NCBI RefSeq assembly: GCF_009766095.1
Contig: NZ_LMUD01000007.1
Location: forward strand, 86,809-150,808
Reading direction: 5' to 3'
DNA from: Granulicella sp. S190
GTDB taxonomy: Bacteria > Acidobacteriota > Terriglobia > Terriglobales > Acidobacteriaceae
Length of the DNA: 64,000 nucleotides
The translations under genes were made by a program, and so were the position numbers. Below are positions 33,999 through 42,356 of the stretch, piece after piece; position 1 is the stretch's first letter, and every line of letters starts with the position of its first letter. The notes under the pieces were generated by a model that was not told where the DNA came from, did not search any database, and saw only the letters and a list, made by a program, of their open reading frames with translations.

Positions 33999-35183
33999 CT
34001 AAATCTTGATGAAGATCTTTCGCCGGTACAGCACCGCCACAAACAGCCAGCACACCGCAACGAATCCAACCGAGTAGATCAAAGACGCGAACGCAACATT
34101 CGGAATAATCCCCTGGATAGCATGAAATATTGCCTGTTGCAGGTTCACCCCAGGATGCACCGGAATACTCGAGATCGCAGCCGCCAGCAGCTCCGAAAAC
34201 ACATAAGCCGCAATCGCATTCGTGCCGAAGATAAAAAACGGCTTCAGCCATCCGGCCTGGCCCTTCCCCGATCTCTTCTCCGGATAGTCCACCAGGAACA
34301 AGCTCAACGCGAGCAGCAGAAGGCTAAGCCCGCCCGCGAACAAAACGAACGAGCTCGTCCAAAGCTTCTTATTGATCGGGAACCAGGCATTCCACACCCC
34401 ACCCAGCAGCACTCCGCTCAACCCCGCAACTGCGATGCCGGTAATCTTCTCACTCAGCGCCCGCTGCGTCCGCAGCCAAATTCCAGTCAGCAGTCCAAGC
34501 AGCGCAGTCCCCAGCGCAGGAATCGTACTCAGCAAGCCCTCAGGATCGCGCGTGTGCTCATACAAATGAGACGCAGAAAAGATCTGCCGGTCGAGCCACG
34601 CCGTCAGGTTCGCATCGCGGTCCAGCAGAGGAATCTGATGCGTCGGCACGCCGTATCCAGGCACCGGCACAAACCTCATCAGCACCCAATACGTTGCTAG
34701 CGCACCCACCACCAGCGCAACTTTACTACGCCAGCCCGGACTCACCAGGTACAGCGACGCCACCACCAGATAGCAAATCGCAATCCGCGGAAGCACCCCG
34801 TAAAACCGCATCGTGTGCAGGTTGAAGAAAGGGAAGCTGTTCACCACCAGCCCCAGCAGGTAAAGAATCACTGCACGCCGAGCCACATGCATCAGCAGCG
34901 ACTGCCGCGAAGCCCCCTGTGCCAGTCGCGAGGCCGTAGAAAACACCGTCGAGATCCCAACCAGAAAAAGAAAAGTAGGAAACACCAGGTCCGTCGGCGT
35001 AAATCCATTCCACGCCGCATGCTTCAGCGGCCAGTAAGCATGCACCTCGTCGCCGTTGTTGTTCACCAGGATCATGAACGCGATCGTAAGACCGCGCAGG
35101 AAGTCGAGCGACAGCAGCCGTGCAGGCCGTGCGCCCGTCAAAGAAGGCCAGGGTGTTTCGGAGCGTGCACTCATCGTTGTCAT
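33999..35183 (-). CDS. HGSNAT-like transmembrane N-acetyltransferase (DUF5009/acyltransferase family)
   Basis: This 394-residue membrane protein has about ten helices and belongs to the family of human heparan-alpha-glucosaminide N-acetyltransferase. The N-terminal RLLSLDFLRGLTIAFMILVN is the acyltransferase opening. His55 within KHAAWNGFTPTDLVFPTFLF matches the HGSNAT active-site region (HAPWNG then ADLVFP). The family acetylates terminal glucosamine across a membrane using cytosolic acetyl-CoA. Bacterial members are common near amino-sugar hydrolases. The start at 35183 lies three bases after the GH89 stop, so the pair is an operon. In lysosomes the same two activities act in sequence on heparan sulfate. 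Confidence 0.85.
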   Translation of the reverse strand: MTTMSARSETPWPSLTGARPARLLSLDFLRGLTIAFMILVNNNGDEVHAYWPLKHAAWNGFTPTDLVFPTFLFLVGISTVFSTASRLAQGASRQSLLMHVARRAVILYLLGLVVNSFPFFNLHTMRFYGVLPRIAICYLVVASLYLVSPGWRSKVALVVGALATYWVLMRFVPVPGYGVPTHQIPLLDRDANLTAWLDRQIFSASHLYEHTRDPEGLLSTIPALGTALLGLLTGIWLRTQRALSEKITGIAVAGLSGVLLGGVWNAWFPINKKLWTSSFVLFAGGLSLLLLALSLFLVDYPEKRSGKGQAGWLKPFFIFGTNAIAAYVFSELLAAAISSIPVHPGVNLQQAIFHAIQGIIPNVAFASLIYSVGFVAVCWLFVAVLYRRKIFIKI

Positions 35184-35186
35184 AGT

Positions 35187-37397
35187 CTACTGATGCGCCT
35201 CGGTTTGCGAAGTAGGATTCAGTTTCAGTGCGCGTGCTATCGCGAGCGCCGCGCTATACGTATCGCCACGCGGAGCAGCGTCATAGGCCTTCCGGCTATG
35301 ATTCCACTCGTCGCCGAACGCATACCAGTCAATGATCTCCGGTGCCTTCCCCGTCGCCAGCGCCGTCGAAAGCGAGTCGAAGTACATCTTCCATCGCACC
35401 TGGTAGTAGTCGCTCGTCAGCCCGGCCCAGTCGCGGTTGCCGTACTCATGCAGCCCAAACTCGCTCGCCTTCCGGTCGCCCCATGTCGTCAGAATCGACC
35501 GCGCATCGTAGTTCAACCGCTCAAGCTCCGCAGGCGAAGAAGCCCACGCCGGAACATACGAAAGCCATCTCCCCAGCAGAAAAAATGAGTTCGTCTGCAG
35601 AAGATCATCCTGCAGCGCCATATCCTCGAGCCACTCCTTGGTCAGCCTCGCAAACGCACCCTGATCCTTCGTGTCATAGGCCTGCTTGATCAGAGGCAGC
35701 AGCCGTCTGCTCTCATTCGCCATCGCCTGCCGCGCCACATCCACCAGATCGTACTGGTACGTCTCGGTCGAACGCAGCGCAGGCGCAACCTCCAGCATCT
35801 CCGTCAACGCGGGCGCAAGCTCTGCCGGGTCATACCGCACCACATCAGGAGACCACGTCGCCGCGCGCAACGCAGTCAAAGTCGGCTGCGCGTCAAACAG
35901 AGAATCCTGCGAAGCGTCGCGCTCGCCATGCTCCGCATTCCCATCCGCCCGATACCCATACGCCGTCTTCAGCAGAATCTGCCACGCTCGCCGCGCATGC
36001 GCATCCTCCGCCCCATAACGTCGCATCGCATAACCATCGGCCCACTGCGGCAGATCCACCGGATCTGTATGCCACGCCATCTCCGTATACAGATCGAACG
36101 CAAAAGGGTTCGTATCCAGACCCTCCGGAAACACCGCTGTCCCAACGATCTTGCTGCCAGGCCGCTTCGCCATCAGCGGAAGCCGCACCGCATAGTCATA
36201 CAGTGGAGCACCCATCGTCGTGCGTCCGCCAAACTCCCACAACCCGCCGTACAGCCACGATGCCCCGCGAAACTCGCGGTCACGATCCTCGCGCGGAACT
36301 CGCCCCTGCTCGATCTCCGCTATCAGTACATGGCTCGTGTCGAGCGCCGAAAGCAGCTCCTGCGTCGGGTTCTTCTGCCATCCCAGCAGCATCCACAGCG
36401 CATCAGGATGCTTTCGCTGCAGAGCCTCCTGCACCTTCTTCGCCGCCGAAACCGGCACATCGCCCGACCCGCCACCCTCCTGAAAGATCTCCAGATCGTA
36501 GATCGCCGAATCGCCATACAGCGCATGCTGATGCCGGTAGAACGACTCCGCCAGCTTGTCGAAGTTCGAATCCCGCGGATCCAGCCACCCCGGCCGCGTA
36601 AACCCATTCCAGTCTCCCTGCGTAATCACATGCGCGCCCGGATGCAGCGTGGCGAAGTCCGCAGGCACGATCCCGTAGTACCCCGGCAGCACCGGCATAA
36701 TCCCAAGGCTCCGCAGCATCGCGATCAGCTGCCGCGCCGACTTCGATCTCTTCTCCAGCAGCTCCATCGAAATAGGTGCCTCAAAGCAGCACATATTCCC
36801 CATTAGCTGCCAGTTCTGATGCGCGGGTTGAACGATCCACCTGCGAATTGCCTCATCGGAGTAGCCCGAGTCGCGAAACGTCTGATACAGCACCAGGTCC
36901 ATCCCGCGCTCAATCAAGATCGCATTGGTCCCGCTCATCGCCAGAATGTCGATCTCATGCTGCCACCGCTTCAGATCCCAGTAAGGCGTCGAGTAGCCAT
37001 CGACGTTCTCATTCAGCGCATAACGCCACGGATAGAGCGCAGGCTTTTCGATCGCTGCCTCAGGCGCAGGCAGCTTCATGCCGTCCGCGCCAAGCTGAAA
37101 CCCGTTCGGCGAAATCTGTAGATGCGCCACATACTTCAGGTACCAGTTGACGCCGTACAACAGGGTCGGTTGCGTAGTCGCTTCCACGCGGATGTGCCCC
37201 CGCGTCCCGGTGATCCGGAAGTAGTCTTTGTGATCGGCCTTCGCCACCAGCGCCAGGTGAAACTGCGGAGCCAGCTGCGGCATCAGCCGTTCGAGCACAC
37301 CCTCCGCTGGTGCCGTAGGAGACTCACTCCACGCCCGTACCCCAGGCACAAGCGCAGCCGCAAAAAGAGCAATCGAAAGAATCTGCTTGAGAAGCAT
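35187..37397 (-). CDS. Alpha-N-acetylglucosaminidase (NAGLU, GH89), secreted
   Basis: This 736-residue GH89 enzyme hydrolyses terminal alpha-linked N-acetylglucosamine. The ATG at 37397 gives a signal peptide (MLLKQILSIALFAAALVPGV, then RAW). An upstream reading to 37997 only overlaps other sequence. NAGLU order is clear: an N-terminal domain (YFRITGTRGHIRVEATTQPT, LLYGVNWYLKYV), then the TIM barrel (YSTPYWDLKRWQHEIDILAM, SGTNAILIERG), ALYGDSAIYDLEIFQEGGG holding a likely catalytic Glu, and WLYGGLWEFGGRTTMG. A helical C-terminal domain ends the protein. Natural targets of bacterial GH89 include mucin and glycosaminoglycan-type glycans. It is paired with the HGSNAT-like gene downstream. Confidence 0.9.
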   Translation of the reverse strand: MLLKQILSIALFAAALVPGVRAWSESPTAPAEGVLERLMPQLAPQFHLALVAKADHKDYFRITGTRGHIRVEATTQPTLLYGVNWYLKYVAHLQISPNGFQLGADGMKLPAPEAAIEKPALYPWRYALNENVDGYSTPYWDLKRWQHEIDILAMSGTNAILIERGMDLVLYQTFRDSGYSDEAIRRWIVQPAHQNWQLMGNMCCFEAPISMELLEKRSKSARQLIAMLRSLGIMPVLPGYYGIVPADFATLHPGAHVITQGDWNGFTRPGWLDPRDSNFDKLAESFYRHQHALYGDSAIYDLEIFQEGGGSGDVPVSAAKKVQEALQRKHPDALWMLLGWQKNPTQELLSALDTSHVLIAEIEQGRVPREDRDREFRGASWLYGGLWEFGGRTTMGAPLYDYAVRLPLMAKRPGSKIVGTAVFPEGLDTNPFAFDLYTEMAWHTDPVDLPQWADGYAMRRYGAEDAHARRAWQILLKTAYGYRADGNAEHGERDASQDSLFDAQPTLTALRAATWSPDVVRYDPAELAPALTEMLEVAPALRSTETYQYDLVDVARQAMANESRRLLPLIKQAYDTKDQGAFARLTKEWLEDMALQDDLLQTNSFFLLGRWLSYVPAWASSPAELERLNYDARSILTTWGDRKASEFGLHEYGNRDWAGLTSDYYQVRWKMYFDSLSTALATGKAPEIIDWYAFGDEWNHSRKAYDAAPRGDTYSAALAIARALKLNPTSQTEAHQ

Positions 37398-37569
37398 GCA
37401 CACCAATGTAGCGAACTTTCCCCGCCACGGTTTTGATATCTTTCTCGAAGAAGCAAAGCGGAGCGGGGCAGTCTTCCGCCGCCACGTGAAGTGAGAACAG
37501 GTCAGATACGCGTAATTCAAAGACATCTGGCATCGCCGACCAGCTCGAACATCGATCTCCTCGATCTTG

Positions 37570-37619
37570 TTGACAGTGCCGTTCACGGAAGATAGGGTTA
37601 CCCGAACGTAACCGCTTAC
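37570..37619 (+). promoter_or_regulatory. Probable promoter and LacI-type operator of the peptide-transporter-regulator operon
   Basis: A TTGACA (37570-37575) and a weak TAGGGT (37593-37598) are spaced by 17 bases. Twelve-base GTAACCGCTTAC follows at 37608-37619. It differs by one base from the GTAAGCGCTTAC core of the perfect operator before the inositol-oxygenase gene. Because the LacI regulator is encoded in the operon that starts here, autoregulation is a reasonable inference. Confidence 0.5.
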
Positions 37620-37649
37620 TGGCAACAGCATAGAGCATTTGGAGGCAAA

Positions 37650-37754
37650 GTGAGTCTCGCGAAAGACATAAAGACCGTCGTAACCGACAGCCACTTCCTC
37701 GTCCCGCTCGGTGTACTTGTGCTCGGCATCGCTCTCTTGGTGATCCTGCACTAG
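37650..37754 (+). CDS. 34-residue single-span membrane peptide
   Basis: A GTG-started frame follows GGAGG (37641-37645, four-base spacer). The product begins VSLAKDIKTVVTDSHF and continues as one hydrophobic helix (LVPLGVLVLGIALLVILH) before TAG. The charged N-terminal stretch and single span of about 18 residues suggest an inner-membrane peptide oriented with its N terminus inside. It sits between the putative operator and the sugar transporter gene, 46 bases before it, and may modulate that transporter, as small peptides do for other carriers. Family unknown; the coding call rests on ribosome site, helix and codon bias. Confidence 0.6.
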   Translation: MSLAKDIKTVVTDSHFLVPLGVLVLGIALLVILH

Positions 37755-37800
37755 AAGAAAAACGAGCGGAAAAGCAGCACCGAAGCAATGAGGAAGCAGC

Positions 37801-39087
37801 ATGGCGTTAGCAACAGAGCGGGTAAAGAAAACGGGGCTGTCGCTGCATGGCCTGGGCGTCATCTGCGGACTCACCGCAGGCGTGTGGCTCGGTGCAGCAG
37901 AGGCCCCCACTAAGCTCGTCAACGCCGGCTTCTCCCCCTTCGCCATCTCGCTCTGCATGGTCGCCGGCGTCTTCACCGCGCGTTGGACCTTCCCCACGCT
38001 GCTAAAAGGAACCAGCTACGTCTTCGCCGACCTCCTCGAAAAGAAGCACCTCATCATCTGGGCTCTTCTCGCGGGAGCCCTCTGGGCCGTAGCCAATACG
38101 CTCACCGTCTTCGCCATCCGCGACGTCGGCCTCGCCGTCGCCTTCCCCATGTGGAACGCCAACTCGCTCATCGGCCTCTTCTGGGGCCGCGTTCTCTTTC
38201 GCGAGCTCGAAGGCGCAAGCGGAAAAAACATCGCCAAGGTAATCACCGGCGCCATCGCCATCGTCATCGCGGCGGTCATGCTCGGCTTCAGTACCATCCA
38301 CGGCGGAGCCGTCGGCTCTCACGCCCTGCGCGGCATCGCCGCAGCCCTTGGCGCAAGCCTTATGTGGGGAACCATGTACGTCCCCTACCGCAAAGCCTAC
38401 CTCAGCGGCATGAACCCGCTCTCCTTCGTCACCGCCTTCACCGTCGGCGAGCTTGGCACCGTCCTCGCCCTTACCCTCGCTCTCGACGGCGGTCTGCACT
38501 CCTCCGCCTTCCATCTCTTCCGTATGCCCGGAGTCCTCTTCTGGCTCTTCCTCGGAGGCTTCGTCTGGGTCATCGGCGATCTCTTCCAGCAGTTCGCTGC
38601 CAAGTATCTCGGCATCGGCCGCGGCATCCCGCTCTCCAACACCAATCAACTCTGGGGCCTCGCCTGGGGAGCCCTCGTCTTCGGCGAACTCGCAACCGCA
38701 GACCGCCAGCACATGCTCCTGGTCCTCGGAGGCTCCGCCCTCATGATCCTCGGCGCGCTCGCCATCAGCACCGCCGTCGCCTCAGCCAAGGAGCTCAGCT
38801 CCACCAACGAAGCCGTCCTCCGCGAATGCAATCGTTATGGCTTGGATTATCATCGAACCATCATGGCTCAAGCCGGTGATGAATTCAGTGGCCGAAGCGA
38901 GCGCCGCCGCTGGTGGGACTACGCCATCGTCACGGTCGCAACCGCTGTCTTCCTCACCCTCGGACTCCGCGCCACGGTACCCCCGCTCACCATGGATCTC
39001 CGTTGGGCGATGATCCTCGGTGCAGTACTGATCGCCAGCCTCATCGCCGGTGGCTGGAGCCTCTGGCGGCGAACCCGCTTCAGCTAA
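37801..39087 (+). CDS. Sugar permease of the GRP/RhaT-like drug-metabolite transporter superfamily
   Basis: This 428-residue membrane protein has about ten helices and the inverted repeat typical of glucose/ribose porter and rhamnose transporter relatives. Typical stretches are WALLAGALWAVANTLTVFAI and MWNANSLIGLFWGRVLFREL in the first half, then ASLMWGTMYVPYRKAYLSGM and NTNQLWGLAWGALVFGEL in the second. A cytosolic loop of about 40 residues (330-375) separates an extra C-terminal pair of helices. GAGG seven bases before the ATG at 37801 supports the start. It is followed by a LacI regulator and inositol oxygenase, so myo-inositol or a uronate precursor is a plausible substrate. This is inference only. 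Confidence 0.8.
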   Translation: MALATERVKKTGLSLHGLGVICGLTAGVWLGAAEAPTKLVNAGFSPFAISLCMVAGVFTARWTFPTLLKGTSYVFADLLEKKHLIIWALLAGALWAVANTLTVFAIRDVGLAVAFPMWNANSLIGLFWGRVLFRELEGASGKNIAKVITGAIAIVIAAVMLGFSTIHGGAVGSHALRGIAAALGASLMWGTMYVPYRKAYLSGMNPLSFVTAFTVGELGTVLALTLALDGGLHSSAFHLFRMPGVLFWLFLGGFVWVIGDLFQQFAAKYLGIGRGIPLSNTNQLWGLAWGALVFGELATADRQHMLLVLGGSALMILGALAISTAVASAKELSSTNEAVLRECNRYGLDYHRTIMAQAGDEFSGRSERRRWWDYAIVTVATAVFLTLGLRATVPPLTMDLRWAMILGAVLIASLIAGGWSLWRRTRFS

Positions 39088-39107
39088 GTCGAAGGAGAAG
39101 GGAAGAG

Positions 39108-40124
39108 ATGGCAGTAAGGCTGAAAGACATCGCGCACGATCTTGGAGTCTCCGTCGTCACCGTCTCCAAAGTCCTCAGAGGCAGCTCCGACATCGGCGAG
39201 GCCACCCGCCGCCGTGTCCTCAAGCGCATGAAGGAGCTGAACTATCAGCCCAACATGATGGCCCGTGGCCTCGCCAGCGGCAGGACCTACACCGTCGGCC
39301 TCGTCGTTCCCGACCTCGTCCATCCCTTCTTCGCCGAGTTCGCCAAGTCCCTCAGCGGCGTCCTTCGCACCAGCCGCCGCGCTCTCATCCTCGCCTCCTC
39401 CGAGGAGGATCCCGAGGTCGAGCGCCAAGAGATCCGCACCCTCCTCAGTCGCGGCGTCGACGTCCTCCTCATCGCCTCCTGCCAGCCGAACCTCCGCAAC
39501 TTCTACGAACTCGGCGACAACCGAACGCCCTACCTCCTCTTCGACCGCAACTTCCCCCATCTCGCCGCGCACTTCGTCGGCTCCGACGACGTCCAGGTTG
39601 GCGAGATGGCGACTCAGCACCTCATCGACATCGGCCGCAAACGCATCGCCCACATCGGCGGCAAGAACTCCAGTCCCTCCTTCGACCGACTGCGCGGCTA
39701 CCGCAACGCCCTCACGCAGGCAGGCCTCACCGCCCCCGAAAACTACATCATCCTCCGCGAGCGCATGGAAGAGTCCGGCGACACCGTCGGCTTCCAGGCC
39801 ATGCAAGAGCTGCTCAAACTCAAGCCAAGCCCCGACGCTGTCTTCTGCTACAACGACCTCATGGCCGTAGGTGCGATCGAGGCGACCCTCCAGGCCGGCC
39901 TCCGCGTCCCCGAAGACATCGCTTTCATCGGCTGCGGCAACCTCCGCTACGCCAACTACCTCCGCGTCCCCCTTAGCTCCATCGATCACGGCACCAACGA
40001 GTTAGGCCGCATCGCAGGCGAGCTCGCCCTGGAGCTCTCCGCAAACCCCGAGCTCGAGCCGAAAAGCCTTCTCGTCCCCTCAACCTTGAAAGCTCGCGCC
40101 TCCAGCGTCGGCAGCTCGCAGTAA
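39108..40124 (+). CDS. LacI-family transcriptional regulator
   Basis: This 338-residue LacI/GalR regulator has an N-terminal helix-turn-helix (VRLKDIAHDLGVSVVTVSKV then LRGSSDIGEATRRRV) followed by the hinge YQPNMMARGLASG. The periplasmic-binding-protein-like ligand domain includes VGLVVPDLVHPFFAEF, VGSDDVQVGEMATQHLIDIG, IAHIGG and FCYNDLMAVGAIEA. The ATG at 39108 is preceded by GGAG (39094-39097) and GGAAGAG (39101-39107); codons upstream overlap the transporter frame. It probably binds the perfect GTAAGCGCTTAC palindrome upstream of the inositol-oxygenase gene, 52 bases downstream, and the near-match at 37608-37619. Confidence 0.92.
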   Translation: MAVRLKDIAHDLGVSVVTVSKVLRGSSDIGEATRRRVLKRMKELNYQPNMMARGLASGRTYTVGLVVPDLVHPFFAEFAKSLSGVLRTSRRALILASSEEDPEVERQEIRTLLSRGVDVLLIASCQPNLRNFYELGDNRTPYLLFDRNFPHLAAHFVGSDDVQVGEMATQHLIDIGRKRIAHIGGKNSSPSFDRLRGYRNALTQAGLTAPENYIILRERMEESGDTVGFQAMQELLKLKPSPDAVFCYNDLMAVGAIEATLQAGLRVPEDIAFIGCGNLRYANYLRVPLSSIDHGTNELGRIAGELALELSANPELEPKSLLVPSTLKARASSVGSSQ

Positions 40125-40145
40125 GCAAAAAAAAGCAATTTCCTC

Positions 40146-40204
40146 TTGCCATCCGTCCCTCCGCGCTCCTATAGTTAGCTTCACGTAAGCGCTTACGTGA
40201 AGCT
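40146..40204 (+). promoter_or_regulatory. Promoter with perfect 28-bp palindromic LacI-type operator
   Basis: A -35 TTGCCA (40146-40151) and a -10 TATAGT (40170-40175) are separated by 18 bases. A perfect inverted repeat of 28 bp occupies 40177-40204, with half-site AGCTTCACGTAAGC and core GTAAGCGCTTAC. The expected transcription start falls inside the palindrome, so a bound repressor would block initiation. The site stands between the LacI gene and the inositol-oxygenase start. Confidence 0.8.
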
Positions 40205-40226
40205 GACCGCTCAAGGAGCCACCTCC

Positions 40227-41087
40227 ATGCCCGCCAATGTACTGTCCACCGACGCCCCTCTCAAAGACCTCGACGAGTGGGATGACTTTCTCACCGGCCG
40301 CTACCAGGAAGGCAAGAGCGAAGATCAGTTCCGGCAGTACGACGAAAAGGCCACCCCGGCCGTAGCCGAGTTCTACCGCCTCAACCACCAGCACCAGACC
40401 TTCGACTACGTCCTCGCCAAAGAGAAGGAGTACTTCGGCCTCAACAAGGGCCAGAAGAGCATCTGGGAGGCCGCCGAGTTCCTCAACACCCTGGTCGACG
40501 ACAGCGACCCCGACACTGACCTCACCCAGATCGAGCATCTCCTCCAAACCTCCGAAGCCATCCGCCGCGACGGCCACCCCCGTTGGTTTGTTCTGACCGG
40601 CTTCATCCACGACCTCGGCAAAGTCCTCTGCCTCTGGGGCGAGCCGCAGTGGGGAGTTGTCGGCGACACCTTCCCCGTCGGCTGTGCCTACTCTAAAGAC
40701 ATCGTCTTCCCCGAGTACTTCGCCGCCAATCCCGACCTCAAAAACCCCATCTACCAGACCAAATACGGCGTCTACGAGCCCAACTGCGGCCTCGACAAGG
40801 TCCACCTCTCCTTCGGTCACGACGGCTACATCGGCGAAGTCATGAAGAACTACATGCCCGAAGAGTCCCTCTACATGCTCCGCTACCACTCCTTCTACTC
40901 CGCCCACCGTCACGGAGCCTACCGCCACCTCATGAACGATCACGACGTGGAGATGTTGGAGTGGGTCAACAAGTTCAACGTCTATGACCTCTACTCCAAG
41001 GGCCACACCAAGCCCAACCTCAAAGAGCTAAAGCCCTACTACGACGATCTCTTCGCCGAGTTCTTCCCAGAGAAGATCGCCTGGTAA
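40227..41087 (+). CDS. myo-Inositol oxygenase (MIOX family)
   Basis: This is a 286-residue non-haem di-iron oxygenase that converts myo-inositol to D-glucuronate. The family's HD-domain metal ligands are visible: [39 protein letters not shown] and [20 protein letters not shown]. The C-terminal [20 protein letters not shown] and FPEKIAW match eukaryotic MIOX ends. GGAG eight bases before the ATG at 40227 supports the start. The gene is behind a strong operator and before a strong terminator, so it is a single-gene unit controlled by the adjacent LacI protein. MIOX is patchy in bacteria but recurrent in Acidobacteria and Bacteroidota. Confidence 0.93.
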   Translation: MPANVLSTDAPLKDLDEWDDFLTGRYQEGKSEDQFRQYDEKATPAVAEFYRLNHQHQTFDYVLAKEKEYFGLNKGQKSIWEAAEFLNTLVDDSDPDTDLTQIEHLLQTSEAIRRDGHPRWFVLTGFIHDLGKVLCLWGEPQWGVVGDTFPVGCAYSKDIVFPEYFAANPDLKNPIYQTKYGVYEPNCGLDKVHLSFGHDGYIGEVMKNYMPEESLYMLRYHSFYSAHRHGAYRHLMNDHDVEMLEWVNKFNVYDLYSKGHTKPNLKELKPYYDDLFAEFFPEKIAW

Positions 41088-41116
41088 CTCATAAAGTTAC
41101 AAATATGAAACCTTTC

Positions 41117-41154
41117 CAGCAGAAAAGCCTCGCATCAGCGAGGCTTTTCTGCTG
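41117..41154. terminator. Bidirectional intrinsic terminator
   Basis: A perfect 17-bp stem around loop ATCA (GCCTCGC-ATCA-GCGAGGC at its heart) has an AAAA/TTTT segment within each arm, and TTT follows after a few bases. It lies 30 bases after the inositol-oxygenase stop and before the end of the convergent DUF892 gene, and can serve both. Confidence 0.88.
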
Positions 41155-41204
41155 CTGTTTCCGCGAACCTACCCAAAAGAATCGTCACCGCTCGCTGCAT
41201 CCAC

Positions 41205-41792
41205 CTACGAAGCCCGCTTCTTCAAATCGGGAGCAGCCTTCTTCTCATCCTCGCGGCTCTTTGCCGCCGCAGTCTTCTCTTTGGCGGACATCGGCTTCTT
41301 CTTCATCTCCGGCTCTTCAGAGCTCTTCATCAGAATCGGCGCCGCAGCCTCAGTAATCTTCGCAGCCGCAGCCAGCTCTTCATTCAGATTCTCAGTCAGC
41401 AGGTCAATCACATCCTGCATTCCCAGCGTCTTCGCCATCGCAATCGTCGCCTGGTAGCCTGCAATCTCGTAGTGTTCCGTGCGCAGCGCCGCCCCAATCA
41501 AGCCGCAATCGAAGGAAGCTCCCTCCTCATCCTTCTCCAGCGCATCCTTGCCCTCCTCGACGATGCCCTCCATTCCGTTGCAGTGCTCGCCGGTCGCCTT
41601 CTCTTCAAGGTGTGCAAACACCTCCTTCAGCCGCTCCACCTGCCCTTTAGTCTCTTCCAGGTGCGCCGTAAAAAGCGCTTTGAGCTTGGCATCCTTCGCG
41701 CCTTTAGCTAGCTTGGGCAGAGCCTTTACTAACTGATTCTCCGCGCTGTACATATCGCGCAACTCATCGAGCAGAACATCCTTAAGTGGCAT
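41205..41792 (-). CDS. DUF892/YciF-type ferritin-like stress protein
   Basis: This 195-residue protein has a four-helix ferritin-like bundle of the YciE/YciF (DUF892) family, induced by osmotic or oxidative stress in other bacteria. The opening LKDVLLDELRDMYSAENQLV carries the first Glu/Asp metal ligands, with AHLEETKGQVERL and LRTEHYEIAGYQ providing others. After about residue 155 a long Lys/Glu/Ala-rich tail (KKKPMSAKEKTAAAKSRED) extends beyond the usual family end. AGGAGA precedes the ATG at 41792. It lies next to another small stress-type gene. Confidence 0.88.
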   Translation of the reverse strand: MPLKDVLLDELRDMYSAENQLVKALPKLAKGAKDAKLKALFTAHLEETKGQVERLKEVFAHLEEKATGEHCNGMEGIVEEGKDALEKDEEGASFDCGLIGAALRTEHYEIAGYQATIAMAKTLGMQDVIDLLTENLNEELAAAAKITEAAAPILMKSSEEPEMKKKPMSAKEKTAAAKSREDEKKAAPDLKKRAS

Positions 41793-41931
41793 ACATTTCT
41801 CCTGTGTCGTTCTATGATTCCCGGCACATAAGCCACTTGCGAATCACTTAGTGAGAGCAGCAATCGCCTTAGGAAGTTGGCCGCCCCGCAGCTTAAATAT
41901 CAGCCGCTAAACAACACGCCGCTTAAATATC

Positions 41932-41960
41932 GAAGGAGCCGCAGCAATCGCGGCTCCTTC
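41932..41960 (-). terminator. Hairpin terminating the small His/Ala-rich gene
   Basis: An 11-bp perfect stem (GAAGGAGCCGC with GCGGCTCCTTC) lies 12 bases beyond the stop of the 66-residue gene on the minus strand. It is followed there by ATATTTAAGC. The decamer GCTTAAATAT occurs twice just beyond it (41891 and 41921). Confidence 0.7.
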
Positions 41961-41972
41961 CATCCGATCGGA

Positions 41973-42173
41973 CTACTTCTTGCTGGAGGCTGCCGACTTC
42001 GCGTGCGCGTCGGTAGACTTGCCATGGGCTGAAGTGGACGACTCATGGGCCTTCTTGGAGTGCTCCTGAGCCTCATCATGGCTGCCCGAATCGTGCTTCG
42101 TGGCTGCATTGATGTGGTGACCTGCTGCTTCGGTATGATGCTTCGCTGCATCCATATGCGCTTGTTTAGCCAT
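41973..42173 (-). CDS. Small His/Ala/Lys-rich hydrophilic protein
   Basis: This 66-residue, completely hydrophilic protein is rich in His, Ala, Ser and Lys, with repeated heptad-like units (MDAAKHHTEAAGHHINAATK, HSKKAHESSTSAHGKSTDAH). It has no hydrophobic core, so it is likely disordered or an amphipathic helix on binding, like LEA-type or stress proteins. The many His residues could bind metal. Its position beside the DUF892 ferritin-like gene supports a desiccation or oxidative-stress role. The ATG at 42173 has an AAAGG site upstream. No firm family name. Confidence 0.7.
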   Translation of the reverse strand: MAKQAHMDAAKHHTEAAGHHINAATKHDSGSHDEAQEHSKKAHESSTSAHGKSTDAHAKSAASSKK

Positions 42174-42356
42174 TGTGTGTCACTACCTTTTCTAAGAGCA
42201 TGTGCTCTTGTCCGGATACGATGACATCGCCCCACCCCGCGTTATCCGTGCCTCTACGGCCCGTCCGCAAAACGGAGGAATTTGTTCATCCATTCAACAA
42301 AGCAAAAGGCGAGGCACTCGAGCCGTGCAGAAAGTCCCGAACCATCGAGGCAAAAC

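Noticed and set aside
39084-39989. Minus-strand frame opposite the LacI gene, and a similar one opposite MIOX (40080-41006)
   Set aside because: Both are antisense to genes with clear domains; low-complexity Glu/Val/Asp composition is a codon-bias artefact.
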